Made by a program: the position numbers and the translations under genes | Notes under the pieces: generated by a model | Databases searched by the model: none | Told to the model about the DNA's origin: nothing | What the model saw: the letters and a program-made list of their open reading frames with translations, nothing else | Origin: Theropithecus gelada | Lineage: Eukaryota > Chordata > Mammalia > Primates > Cercopithecidae | DNA: 64,000 bases | Assembly: GCF_003255815.1 (NCBI RefSeq) | Contig: NC_037669.1 | Coordinates: 46,648,573 to 46,712,572, forward strand | Reading direction: 5' to 3' | Part shown: piece after piece, positions 22,674 through 32,650 of the stretch | Position numbering within the stretch: the first letter of the stretch is position 1 | Layout of the letters: every line of letters begins with the position of its first letter

Positions 22674-25600
22674 GTGAGTCGGGGCGCAACTTTCCCCGCG
22701 GCGCGGGACGGTGGGCGGGGGCCGGACCGGGCGGGGATCCCGGGCCGGGCGGCCAGTGGGTGGGCGCGGGGCGGCCTCCGGCGGCGGCCCTCTCGTGAGG
22801 CGGCAGCCAGGGGGTGTGCGCGGGGACTGCGGCGCGCGTGTCCGCGGCCCGCGTGTCCCTGCGGCTCCGGCCCAGGCGTCCGCGTGTGTCCGGGCGCGGC
22901 CGCGGCGCCGACGCGGAGAGACCGCACCCCCTTGCGGCGGGGCTGGGACCGCGGCCCGGGGCTCAGCGCCGCGGCCTCCCCCGCCCCCCGGCCGGGCCCG
23001 CCGAGCCCCGCGGCAGATCCGGGGCGGCGGGGGGCGGGCGCTGCCCCTCCGCAGAGGCTGGGGATAAAGTTTGCGGCGGCCCCGCGGGGAGGCCCTTGCG
23101 GTGCCCAGGCCCGGCCCGGCCGCTGGACCTCGGCTTGGACCTCCGTCCGCGGGCGAGGACGGGATGGCCAGGCCTGGGTTGGGATCGGAGCCGCCCGGCA
23201 GGGCCGCGGCGGCCGGAGGAGGTCGTGCGGGCTCAGCCCCCGGCCAGCCCTGGGGCGCGGGGTGGAAGTTGGAGCCACTTCCCGGGACCACCGCTGCCAC
23301 CGCCCCCTGTGGCCCGGGGTGCGGGGAAGTGGGCTCTGGGTGCCGCCTGGGAGGCCGCCCCGCTCGGGCCTCCTCGGCCTCCCCCTCTCGGGGCCTCTCC
23401 AGGGTCAGCCGCTTCCCCCGGAGGCTTCCGATTGCTTCCTGGACAGTCCCGGGCCTGGTGTGCGGCGAAGCTGGAGGCGGCGGGCCGATTCCGGCTGCCA
23501 GGGGAAGGGGGAGTGGGGACTCCAGGGAGGCCCCTCAGCCGGCGTGAGGTCCCAGGTGCAGCCCTGGAAAGGAGGGGAGGGGTTCCGAGGGGCGGCCCCG
23601 GGCCGCGAGCTGCCCCCGACTTCTGTGTGGGGTGCTGGGGCCACGCCCCTTGAAAGAAAGGGGTGTGTGTGCGGGGGAGGGGACGTGGTCGAGCCTCTGT
23701 CCCCTCAGTGCGGCTCCTGTGGCTCGGGCTGCTCCGTGCTGCCCCACCTCCTTTCACACGTAGCCGGTTTTGGGTTCGGTGCAGGGATGGGGCGCAGTCT
23801 CTGCTCCCCGGGCCCTTGAGGAGCTTGCCTCAGGTCCCCTCGCCTTCCTGCGGTTTGGAGTGTGCGGCAGAGGCCAGGTGCTGCACCAGGGGCACCAAGA
23901 CGCTGCCCAGCCCTTGAGGAGCACCCAGCCCCCTGCCAGAGGCAGGCGTGTGAACCAGTGATTCGCTGCACGGCCAGGCTTCCATTCCTGGGGGGTGCCG
24001 GTGGGGCCCAGGAAGGGCGTTTTGGGCAGAGAGGACAGCACGGGCAGAGGCCTGGGTTTGTGGCCTTGGTGTGTGCTCTGGGGGCAGGGGACACATGAGG
24101 TGCCTGTGGACAAAGCAGACAGCCCTTTGCTGGACTGCTGGCCCCCCATGGTCGTTGCCTGCTTGTTTTGAGCCCCCAGGAAGGCCCCCGTGCACACAGC
24201 AGCTTAGAGCAGCTGGCCGGGAGGAGAGGATGCCCCAGGGGAAGGCCCGCAAAGGTGGGCACTTTTTCTCAAGAGCAGGACTCCAAGGCCTTCAGATCCA
24301 GATTCCCTAGGACTGGTGGGGAGCAGGGCCACTGGGACCACCTCCCATGACCCCCGTTGTGGGGGAGGCGGGGTGCCAGGAGCAGCTCTCTTTCCCCGGC
24401 TGCTGCTGTGAGCCACCGGGCAGGATGGCAGCCCCACACCCCAACCTGCCTGAGCCATAGCAGGATCCGGTGCAGGAGGACTTGGGGGGATTGGACTCTC
24501 CCTTGTGGGGAGGGCTTTGGGGGCCTTTGTTTCTCAGGGTGAGAGGGAGCTGTGGTGTCACCCAGGCCAGGAAAGGAAAGGGGACACTGCTGGCTTGGCG
24601 TTCCACCAGGCGGCGATCCCCTCCTGTCCAGGAGACGAGCCCCTGGGCTGGGGCTCCTACCCGCGGCTGCCAGGTCTCTCTCTGCCTCTCTCCCTGGCTA
24701 GCCCCATCAGCATCCCAGCACTAGTCCAGTCTCCCCCGCCCTGGCTCTGGCTCTGCCTCAGCCCAGAACAGCTTTGGCCATGCCGGAGAGCCACAACCGT
24801 TCTTACTGCCCTCTGCACAGCCAGTGTTTCCCACCCCAGGCCTTTGCTCCTCCTATTCTGCCCCCCACCCCCACCACGAATGCCCACCTGCACCAGCTTC
24901 CAGGCTACCTGGTCCCAGAGCAGGTGGAAAGGCCCTTGAGGACTTTCCCCGGCCACAGTGGCCAGCTCTGCTCCTCGGTAGAGTACAGCATCTGCTGGTA
25001 CTCCCCTCCCAGCCCCAGCATGGCCCCTTGGCATGCTGGCACCTGGCGCCTGGGCCCAGCTTTGGAATGAATGCATTTTTTCCTGGGCAGACCCAGGCCT
25101 GTGAGAGTTGAGCCCTGCAGGCTGGCTGGCCAGCCCAGTCTCTGGAAGCTCAGAATTTGGGCCCTGTCCTGCTGGGACTAGTTGGGTGATCTTGAGTCTG
25201 AGCCCCAAGTCTTATACCCCTAAGGTGGAAGAAGTGGCCCAAGCATTGTCAGTGGCCTTTGTTAGATGCTGGGCATGAGGGACCCAGCCCTAGGCTTGGG
25301 GCTCCCCCTTTCTTGGCCGGCAGCCCTGTGCCCGCAGGCAAGTCCCTTCCCAGCAGCCTCTTTTGGGGCAGTAGGGTGAGGGTGGGGCTTGGGGCGGTGG
25401 GCCCAGGGCCAGGCTGGAGTTTGGATGGTGGCTTCTTAGCCTGGTGCCTCCTGTTGAATATAAAAAGTAGGACCCATAATTGCATTAAGACGTGTATAAT
25501 TATCCCAGAGGAGGGGAGAGCCCAGCCCCTGGTAATTGCAGGCCTGCTTTGAACTGATAAACGGTGAGTGATTCATGTTTTCTTTGGAGTTCACATGTGC

Positions 25601-27044
25601 TCAGCTCCCAGCCCTGGCCCCACTGCCACTGTGAGGAGCCTGCTCCTGGGTCTTCCTTGAGTTCTGGGGTGGGGGTGGGAGTGGGGACTCCTCTCTGCTG
25701 TTCTTGGGGAGCTGTCCGGCAAAGGCAGCTGGTAGTCTGCTGGGAGCACCCTGCAGTTCCTGCTCTGGGATTCCAGCCAAAGCTCTTTGCTTCTGAGAGC
25801 CTCGGTTTCCCCACCTGAGCAGTGGGTGTGTGCTGCGCACACACTGGGCAGTGGGTGTAGGGAGAGTGAAGCAGGAGTGGGGAAGCATGGGGGCTGCCGC
25901 CCCCAGGCCTGGCTGGCCCTCCGCATACCCTTCATTCATTCGCTCACTTTTATTGTCTTCCTGGGCCCCTGGTTTGGCTTGAGGATGCAGTGGCAACCAC
26001 CCGGAGCCAGGCCTTGCTCTCACAGGGCAGCCATTCTGGAGAATGGGAGCAATAAGTAACAGAGACCCTTAATGAGTCCTGTGCTGCAGATGAGAACCGG
26101 TGACTGAGCGGGGTGGGGAGTGGAGACAGTGGTCCCAGAGGCCTGGGGGAGGGGCAGGCAGCTCCACATTGCATGTGGGCACCAGGCATAGAGGCTGATG
26201 GGACTGTGCCCAGCTCCCCAGTAGACTTGGAGAAGGCATCCATCTTCAGGCCTCAGCTTCCCCATCTATAAAATGGGGCCAGACCATACAAAGGGTGTCT
26301 GGGATGGTGTGTGCAAACTGGCTGGCTAAGGCTTGAACTCAGGACTCAGGACTCTCAGCCTTGCTGTGGCCGGCTCCAGCCAGGAGTGGATGAGAGGCCC
26401 CAGCACATCAGGCACATCCAGGGCAGCAGGCCCTACTGGCACCAAGGGGGTGGCAGCCCAGGCTGCCACCTATCCACAGTGAGAACTGCTGCCTGTGTGG
26501 CCTGGGCCTCCATGTCCTCCGTGGTGCCTGTGCTGTGGGCTGTCAGGGCATGTTTAGGGGAGAGGCAGGGCTGTGGAGGCGGGAGTGAGCACTAAAGCCC
26601 ATCTGTGTCAAGCTTCTGTAGGGGATGGTGGTGGAGTATGTCCCCACCAGCCTCAGGCAGGGAGCTGGTGCCCACCCTGGGAGTACAGAGCGGTGGGGAG
26701 GGTCCTGCTCCCCAGGGTATAGGGAGGCTCTGGGTGAGGGATGCTCTCCTCAGGCCCTTGTCACCTGCCTTCCTGTTCCTGGCCTTCACCAGTGATGGCA
26801 GGGCACAGGTGCCGACAGAGTGACCTCTTGCCAGGTGTCCTGGGGATGCCTGGTGCACCCCACAGCTTATAGGGCTTCAGGCCAGGGAGGTGCCCGGTTT
26901 GCCCCTGGCTCCTCCTGGTGGGTCAGGTCCTACCTCCTGGAGGTGGAGTGGGCACGCCCACCACAGGAAGGGCTCACACTGGGGGATCATGATATGGGAT
27001 GGGCCATGCCTGCATTCACATGCCCTCTCCTGCCCCTTACCCAG
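22674..27044 (+). other. PLXNA1: Intron 1 (5' UTR intron), 4.4 kb
   Basis: Bounded by GTGAGT and a C/T-rich tract ending CCCAG. The first kilobase is the downstream half of the CpG island. The rest is GC-rich single-copy sequence. An AT-rich block at 25,456-25,578 carries TAATTG, GATAA and ATTA motifs and may be an enhancer. A MIR-like fragment lies near 26,240-26,290. No coding exon was recognised. Confidence 0.5.
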
Positions 27045-27117
27045 GGCTGAAGCTTCCAGCACCATGATGCTCACCCCAGCAGGACCAGAGCTCCGAGGCC
27101 CAAGGCCCCAGCCTGCC
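27045..27117 (+). other. PLXNA1: 5' UTR part of the first coding exon
   Basis: Starts after the acceptor at 27,044. It holds two adjacent in-frame ATGs (27,064 and 27,067), 18 and 17 codons upstream of the start used here. The first has A at -3. If used, the protein would gain 18 residues before the signal peptide. The TGA of the predicted uORF (27,065-27,067) overlaps the first ATG. Confidence 0.5.
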
Positions 27118-28314
27118 ATGCCGCTGCCACCGCGGAGCCCGCAGGTTCTCCTGCTACTGCTGCTGCTGTCACTGCTGCCGCTGCTGGGCATGTGGGCTGA
27201 GGCAGGCTCGCCCAGGGCAGGTAGGGGTTCGCAGCCCCCCTTCCGCACATTCTCGGCCAGTGACTGGGGCCTCACCCACCTGGTGGTGCACGAGCAGACA
27301 GGCGAGGTGTATGTGGGTGCAGTGAACCGCATCTATAAGCTGTCGGGGAACCTGACGCTGCTGCGGGCCCATGTCACGGGCCCCGTGGAGGACAACGAGA
27401 AGTGCTACCCGCCGCCCAGCGTGCAGTCCTGCCCCCATGGCCTAGGCAGCACGGACAATGTCAACAAGCTGCTGCTGCTGGACTATGCCGCTAACCGCCT
27501 GCTGGCCTGTGGCAGCGCCTCCCAGGGCATCTGCCAGTTCCTGCGGCTGGACGATCTCTTCAAGCTGGGCGAGCCACACCACCGTAAGGAGCACTACCTG
27601 TCCAGCGTGCGGGAGGCGGGCAGCATGGCGGGCGTGCTTATTGCCGGGCCGCCGGGCCAGGGCCAGGCCAAGCTCTTCGTGGGCACGCCCATCGATGGCA
27701 AGTCCGAGTACTTCCCCACGCTGTCCAGCCGTCGGCTCATGGCCAACGAGGAGGACGCTGACATGTTTGGCTTCGTATACCAGGATGAGTTTGTGTCATC
27801 ACAGCTCAAGATCCCGTCCGACACGCTGTCCAAGTTTCCGGCCTTTGACATCTACTATGTGTACAGCTTTCGCAGCGAGCAGTTTGTCTACTACCTCACG
27901 CTGCAGCTGGACACACAGCTGACCTCACCCGATGCTGCCGGCGAGCACTTCTTCACCTCCAAGATTGTGCGGCTCTGTGTGGACGACCCCAAGTTCTACT
28001 CGTATGTCGAGTTCCCCATTGGCTGCGAGCAGGCGGGTGTGGAGTACCGCCTGGTGCAGGATGCCTACCTGAGCCGGCCCGGCCGTGCCCTTGCCCGCCA
28101 GCTGGGCCTGGCCGAGGACGAGGATGTGCTGTTCACTGTGTTCGCCCAGGGCCAGAAGAACCGTGTGAAGCCGCCCAAGGAGTCAGCATTGTGCCTGTTC
28201 ACACTCAGGGCCATCAAGGAGAAGATTAAGGAGCGCATCCAGTCCTGCTACCGCGGCGAGGGCAAGCTCTCTCTGCCATGGCTGCTCAACAAGGAGCTGG
28301 GCTGCATCAACTCG
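27118..28314 (+). CDS. PLXNA1: PLXNA1 coding exon 1: signal peptide and most of the Sema domain
   Basis: Encodes residues 1-399. The start at 27,118 gives MPLPPRS, the N-terminus known for plexin-A1; G at -3. Residues about 9-26 are a leucine-rich signal peptide encoded by a CTG-rich run (27,147-27,188), cleaved near WAEAG. From about residue 40 the Sema beta-propeller begins, with typical strands such as LTHLVVHEQTGEVYVGAVNR and the NKLLLLDYAANRLLACGS segment. It binds semaphorins outside the cell. The exon ends at Ser399 in phase 0 before GTGAGT. The signal-peptide leucine tract and two Sema positions differ from the human protein as I recall it. An upstream in-frame ATG at 27,064 is an alternative start. 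Confidence 0.97.
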
Positions 28315-29870
28315 GTGAGTATGGCAGGGGCGCCCCTCCTCCTGCGGCCCCATTCCCTCCAGGGATGACAGCATTGGTGTCAGATGCATGCTCAGTGGTG
28401 CCTGCTGCGTGCTCGGCCTGGCTTTTGGCTTGGCCGTCCCAAAGGCTCAGCTAGGTAGGGCTGCCCTTTTCCATCCCCCAGAGAGTGTGTTTGGGCCCAG
28501 GGTGCTAGCCCCAAAGGCTGCTTCCAGCCATGAAGCTCTCTGGTGCCTCAGAAGATGGGATGACGAGGCCCTGCTGGCATAGTCCACAGCCCCCGGTCAG
28601 CCAGGGGCCAGCCACATGCCTGGTCCTGTGCCTGGTGCTTGCCTGCTCTATCTTGTCCCCATCCTACAAATGATCCTACAGGATCAGAGAGGTGGGGTAA
28701 CTTGCCATGGGTCACACAGCAAGTGAGAGGCTGGGCCAGAACCTGTCAGGTGAGCCCAGACACCATTTCCATGGAGCGTTTGCATCCTCCACATGGCCCT
28801 GGTGGCACCTGCCCGCTGGGCCCCTGCCTTTGCCCGGCAGTGGGAGCTGATGGTGCTCTGGTGCAGGCCATGGTCCATACCTTGCAGAGAAAGTGACCCT
28901 GACTCCAGGGAGCCACAGCCCCCTGGCACCTGTCCCAAAGGCACAGCTGGGGCTGGGCCTCTATGCTGCTGCCTTTCAGGGAGCGTCTTGTTCACACTCC
29001 TGGGCAGGCTCAGAGGGCACGGGCTTTGCTTAGGGTGGAAAGTGAAGGGGCTGGGACTCGGCCCAGACCTGGGACCCCCGAGGCCAGGTACAGGGGAAGG
29101 CCTGGCCCTCTCTGGCTGTAGTCTCCCATGTCTGACCTGAGGGTGATGCTGGTTTTGTCCTCAGGGCAGAGTGGGACTGCAAGGGCTCCTCAGCCCTTCC
29201 GCCTCACACTCCCCACCTGTGTGAAGCAGGGCCCATGTGTGCTTAGCAGATGCAGTTGTCTACCCTCCCCTTGGCTTTTCAAGGAACGTGTTTTCTCTGC
29301 ACCATGCAGATGAAGACACTGAGGCTTGGAGGGGCAGAGCCTGGGTGAAGCCCCACCACACTCTGTCTTTGTGCCCTGCCCCAAGGCTGGGGCCTGCTCT
29401 TTCCTCCCTGGGGACAGTTCCTACTGCCCCCTCCCACCTGTTCATTCCGTGTGGCCTAGCCCTGACCCAGCCTCCCCTGCTCCTTCCTCCTGAGCAGCCT
29501 GGCCTCTGCCAACGAACCCGCTGCAGACGAGGACCATCTGCCCCACTTCTCCCCACACCCCTTCCCTGCCTGCCCTGCCCTCTCCTTAGGCCTGGCGGTG
29601 GAGCAGCACCCCCTCCACGCTGGCCCCCAGCTGCTCCGGAACCTCAAGCTATTGATTGCTTTCTCGCGCTCTTAGCTGGGAGCCCGCCCTTTGCCTTTCA
29701 GGTGTGACCTGCTCCCTCCTGTCTTAAAGCCTCTCTGTCTGCACATCTCCTCTGGGGGCTACCCCCAACCTCTCTAGAAAGACAGCTGCACTCCCAGCCC
29801 TGCCCAGGGAGGCCCAGTCCTCCAGGAGAAGGCGCCCAGGGAGTGGCTCTCACCCTGCCCCTTCCCACAG
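28315..29870 (+). other. PLXNA1: Intron between coding exons 1 and 2 (1.6 kb)
   Basis: GTGAGT...CACAG. A MIR fragment lies at about 28,620-28,760. The rest is GC-rich unique sequence with a pyrimidine-rich stretch at 29,380-29,600. No gene seen. Confidence 0.9.
28620..28760 (+). repeat. MIR fragment
   Basis: Shows the MIR core pattern in sense: a short A/T-rich part, then GGGGTAACTTGCC and GTCACACAGCAAGTGAGAGG. Confidence 0.6.
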
Positions 29871-30053
29871 CCCCTGCAGATCGACGATGACTTCTGCGGG
29901 CAGGACTTCAACCAGCCCCTGGGGGGCACAGTCACCATTGAGGGGACGCCCCTGTTCGTGGACAAGGATGATGGCCTGACTGCCGTGGCTGCCTATGACT
30001 ACCAGGGCCGCACTGTGGTATTTGCCGGCACGCGAAGTGGCCGCATCCGCAAG
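29871..30053 (+). CDS. PLXNA1: PLXNA1 coding exon 2: Sema domain
   Basis: 61 codons, residues 400-460, phase 0 at both ends. Begins PLQIDDDFCGQDF and ends SGRIRK, continuing the last Sema blades. Acceptor CCCACAG, donor GTCAGG (a weaker but valid 5' splice site). Position 450 or so reads DYQGRT; I recall DYRGRT in human. Confidence 0.97.
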
Positions 30054-32569
30054 GTCAGGCCTGGGTCAGGTGGGGTGAGGAGGGGGCTTGGAATGCAGTC
30101 CCTGCCTGGAGCAGGAGCAAAGGCTTGAGGCCGTCCCAGGTGGCGGGCCCAGTGCTGCTCTATGCTGTGGGAGGCTAGATCTGACATATGGGGGGCAGGG
30201 GGAATGTTGCCCTACACTGGGCCCAGTGACCTTGAAGGGCCCCAGTTCCCCTCTGTGCCTCTGCCCATGACTGGCCCCGGGCCTGCTAATCTAGGACACT
30301 TTGAGACCACGCAGGAGCCTGTGCAGGGGCCCAGGGATGCTGAGGCTGGGGCCGGCTCTCCAAGGGCACTTGCTGACCTCCTGGGGAGGCTGCTGTGTGT
30401 GGGTGGTGAAGGCAGGCCTGCGCAGCCCCCTCCCCTCTGGGCCCTGCTCCCCAGCCAGGAGATCCAGTGTCTGCTGCCTCAGCACTCTGCTGGGCCGGAG
30501 GCCTTGGCCCTGCCTCTCCCCATCCCCTCTACTGGGCCAAGGGCAGGGCAAGGGTAGTGCCCCCACCTGTCTTTGGCTGGTGCTTGAGGAGCTCTAGCAC
30601 GCAGCCCTGGGCCGGCCCCACAGTGGCAAGGTGAGGGCTGGGTGCTGCAGGGATGGCTGTCTGGTCTTCAGGGTTCTCCTTTCCTTCTCCAGAACGGTGG
30701 GCTGGACAGAGGCAGTGCAGAGCTTCCTGGAGGGCAGGGGTTGAGGGGAGCTGCCTGGGCTGGGGTGGGCACCAGGCTGGCCTGGTGTGGAGGAAGCTCG
30801 CAGAGAGACTGAAGGGTGGGGGTACCTGGGCACCCCAGCAGCCCAGTGGGCAGTGGTGGGCCCTGGGGGTGCATAACAGGTACCAGAGGCTGGTGCCAAT
30901 GCAGATGTGGGCCTGCGAGCGGGGCTGGGCTGGGGGCTGGCCAGCGCTTGCAGCTCTCAGCCCCATGCCCAGTGTTGGGAAGGGGGCCTCCCATCTCTGC
31001 CATGGTAGTTGCCCTGGGAATGGTGGGGAGTCCTGCCCCTCCCTGGCTCTGTGATCTCTGGGGAGGGATCCCCTGCAGCCTCAACTTCCCCTCTGAGAAA
31101 TGAGCCAGATGTTCAGGCTCTGGGCTGGGGTGGGGGTTGCTGGTGGTCTTGGGGCCAATGGGGGCCCAGCTGCTGACTGTAGGCCCCCCAGGGTGGGGGT
31201 GCCCTGGGGTCCTGTTGGTTCTGCTCACATTGGCTATGAGGCTGAGGCTGATGAGGGAAATCCTGTGACCCCTGAGTCGGGTCCTCTGCTGTGACCTCCC
31301 TCTTGGCCCCCATGTAGGGTGCTGCCCTGCGGCTCTGGTATGAGGTCCCCCGCCTCTGTCCTCCCAGCCTGCACTCCGTCTCCTCACACTGGGAGGCACA
31401 CAGGGCTCTCGAGCGCATGGGGTGGGTGTTGGGGTGGGTTTTGCCAGGCAGAGGGCCTTGCCTGTGTGGAAGCCCAGTGCAGCACCTTAGAGACATTTCG
31501 TGGGGGCGCCCCAGAGCCTGTTATCTAGCCAGTGAACAGGTTCCTCTAACCCTACCCTGTTCCTACTGCCCGGCACTCACTCTTCTGTGCCCCAGGGGCG
31601 CTGTTTAGGTCGGAGCTTTGCTGGGGGAGCAGCAGGACGCACAGCTGTTCCTCTGGGTGCCAGTTGGCCTGTTTCCCTGCCTCCTCACCCCAGTCCCACA
31701 GAGGGAAACTGAGGTACGGAGCATGGAACTGCGGAGTTGGGCTTGGGCCCATCTATGGGAAGAGGCTGCTTCTGGGATGAGATTCTGCCAACTCTTCCCC
31801 TCCCTCCTGCCCCCACTCCTTCTCCCAATTTTCCCCTTCCTACCCCGAGTCCTAAGGAGGGCCATTCTCAGGGAGGCAGGCAGGGGTGGAGCCTGTCCTC
31901 TGCTCCCTGGACCAGGCACCTGCTTGAGTCTGGCTTTGTGGGCAGCTGCTGGAAGATGCAGCTGGGAAGATGGAGGCTGCATCCTCAGGGCCTGACATGG
32001 CTAGTTCCTGCCTGGTAACCCTGGCCGGGCCCCCACCCCTCAGAGCCCCAAGTTCTCAGAGGCTCTAGGTGCTCATACCTGCCTCCCAGCGCCCATCCTG
32101 TATACCGCCTCCCTCCACCCCCAAATAAGTCTGGGCTGGGTGCCGTGGGCCATGTGCAAGTGGATGGCACCCTTTGGGAGCATCTGGGGTCAGCTGTGCC
32201 CAAGGGTTCCTGGCCTGGCAGAATCTGTAATCAGGGACTTGGGTTGGAAGTTTGTTCGGAGGCCCCCCCAGGAAAGGCACACCTCTGCTTTGTCCCCCTG
32301 GATGCAGACACGGTCATGTCAGTGAAGAACCTGTCACCTGTACTCTTTCACCCAAATCCACCTGCTCTCAAACTGTCCAGCAGCTGGGCATGTCCCGTGC
32401 AGGGTTTTTGAACTTCAATGTCATGCAAATGGCTGCATGTCAGCGTGGGTCCTAGCCCTCTCCCGCCCACTCTGTGGCCCTGAGCAAGCCGTCTAGCCTC
32501 TCTGAGCCTTGGCGTCTCCTCGTACCATGCGGACCTGGCATGCTTGTGTGGCCTGGGGTGTGTGATGAG

Positions 32570-32650
32570 TGCTGACCGTGTGCCAGCACCCTGCAGAGGC
32601 CTCATAGCAGCCTGTCATCTGTTTTACAGGTGGGGAAACTGAGTGCTCAA
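32570..32650 (+). repeat. MIR fragment
   Basis: GTGTGCCAGCACCCTG followed by TTTTACAGGTGGGGAAACTG, the usual MIR core, in sense. Confidence 0.55.

Larger units (their letters stand above)
21650..23700 (+). promoter_or_regulatory. PLXNA1: CpG island, probable PLXNA1 promoter
   Basis: Dense CpG and very high GC run from about 21.65 to 23.7 kb, in contrast with the repeat-rich DNA upstream. There is no TATA box in the readable part, as is usual for CpG-island promoters. GC boxes, an NRF1 palindrome and two CTCF-like motifs lie in the 21.8-22.2 kb part. The island is broken by a 308-base N run and is followed by a strong splice donor. It sits about 4.4 kb upstream of the first coding exon with no other gene nearby on either side, so PLXNA1 is the natural target. 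That assignment is inference; the island itself is plain in the sequence. Confidence 0.85.

Noticed and set aside
21716..23278. 520-residue open frame on the minus strand across the CpG island
   Set aside because: It includes the 308-base N run, and the rest is the Pro/Arg/Ala/Gly-rich reading usual in GC-rich DNA. No known domain.
22080..23819. 579-residue open frame on the plus strand over the CpG island
   Set aside because: Same reason; crosses the gap and has no family resemblance. Only its first 50 or so bases after the gap may be exonic.
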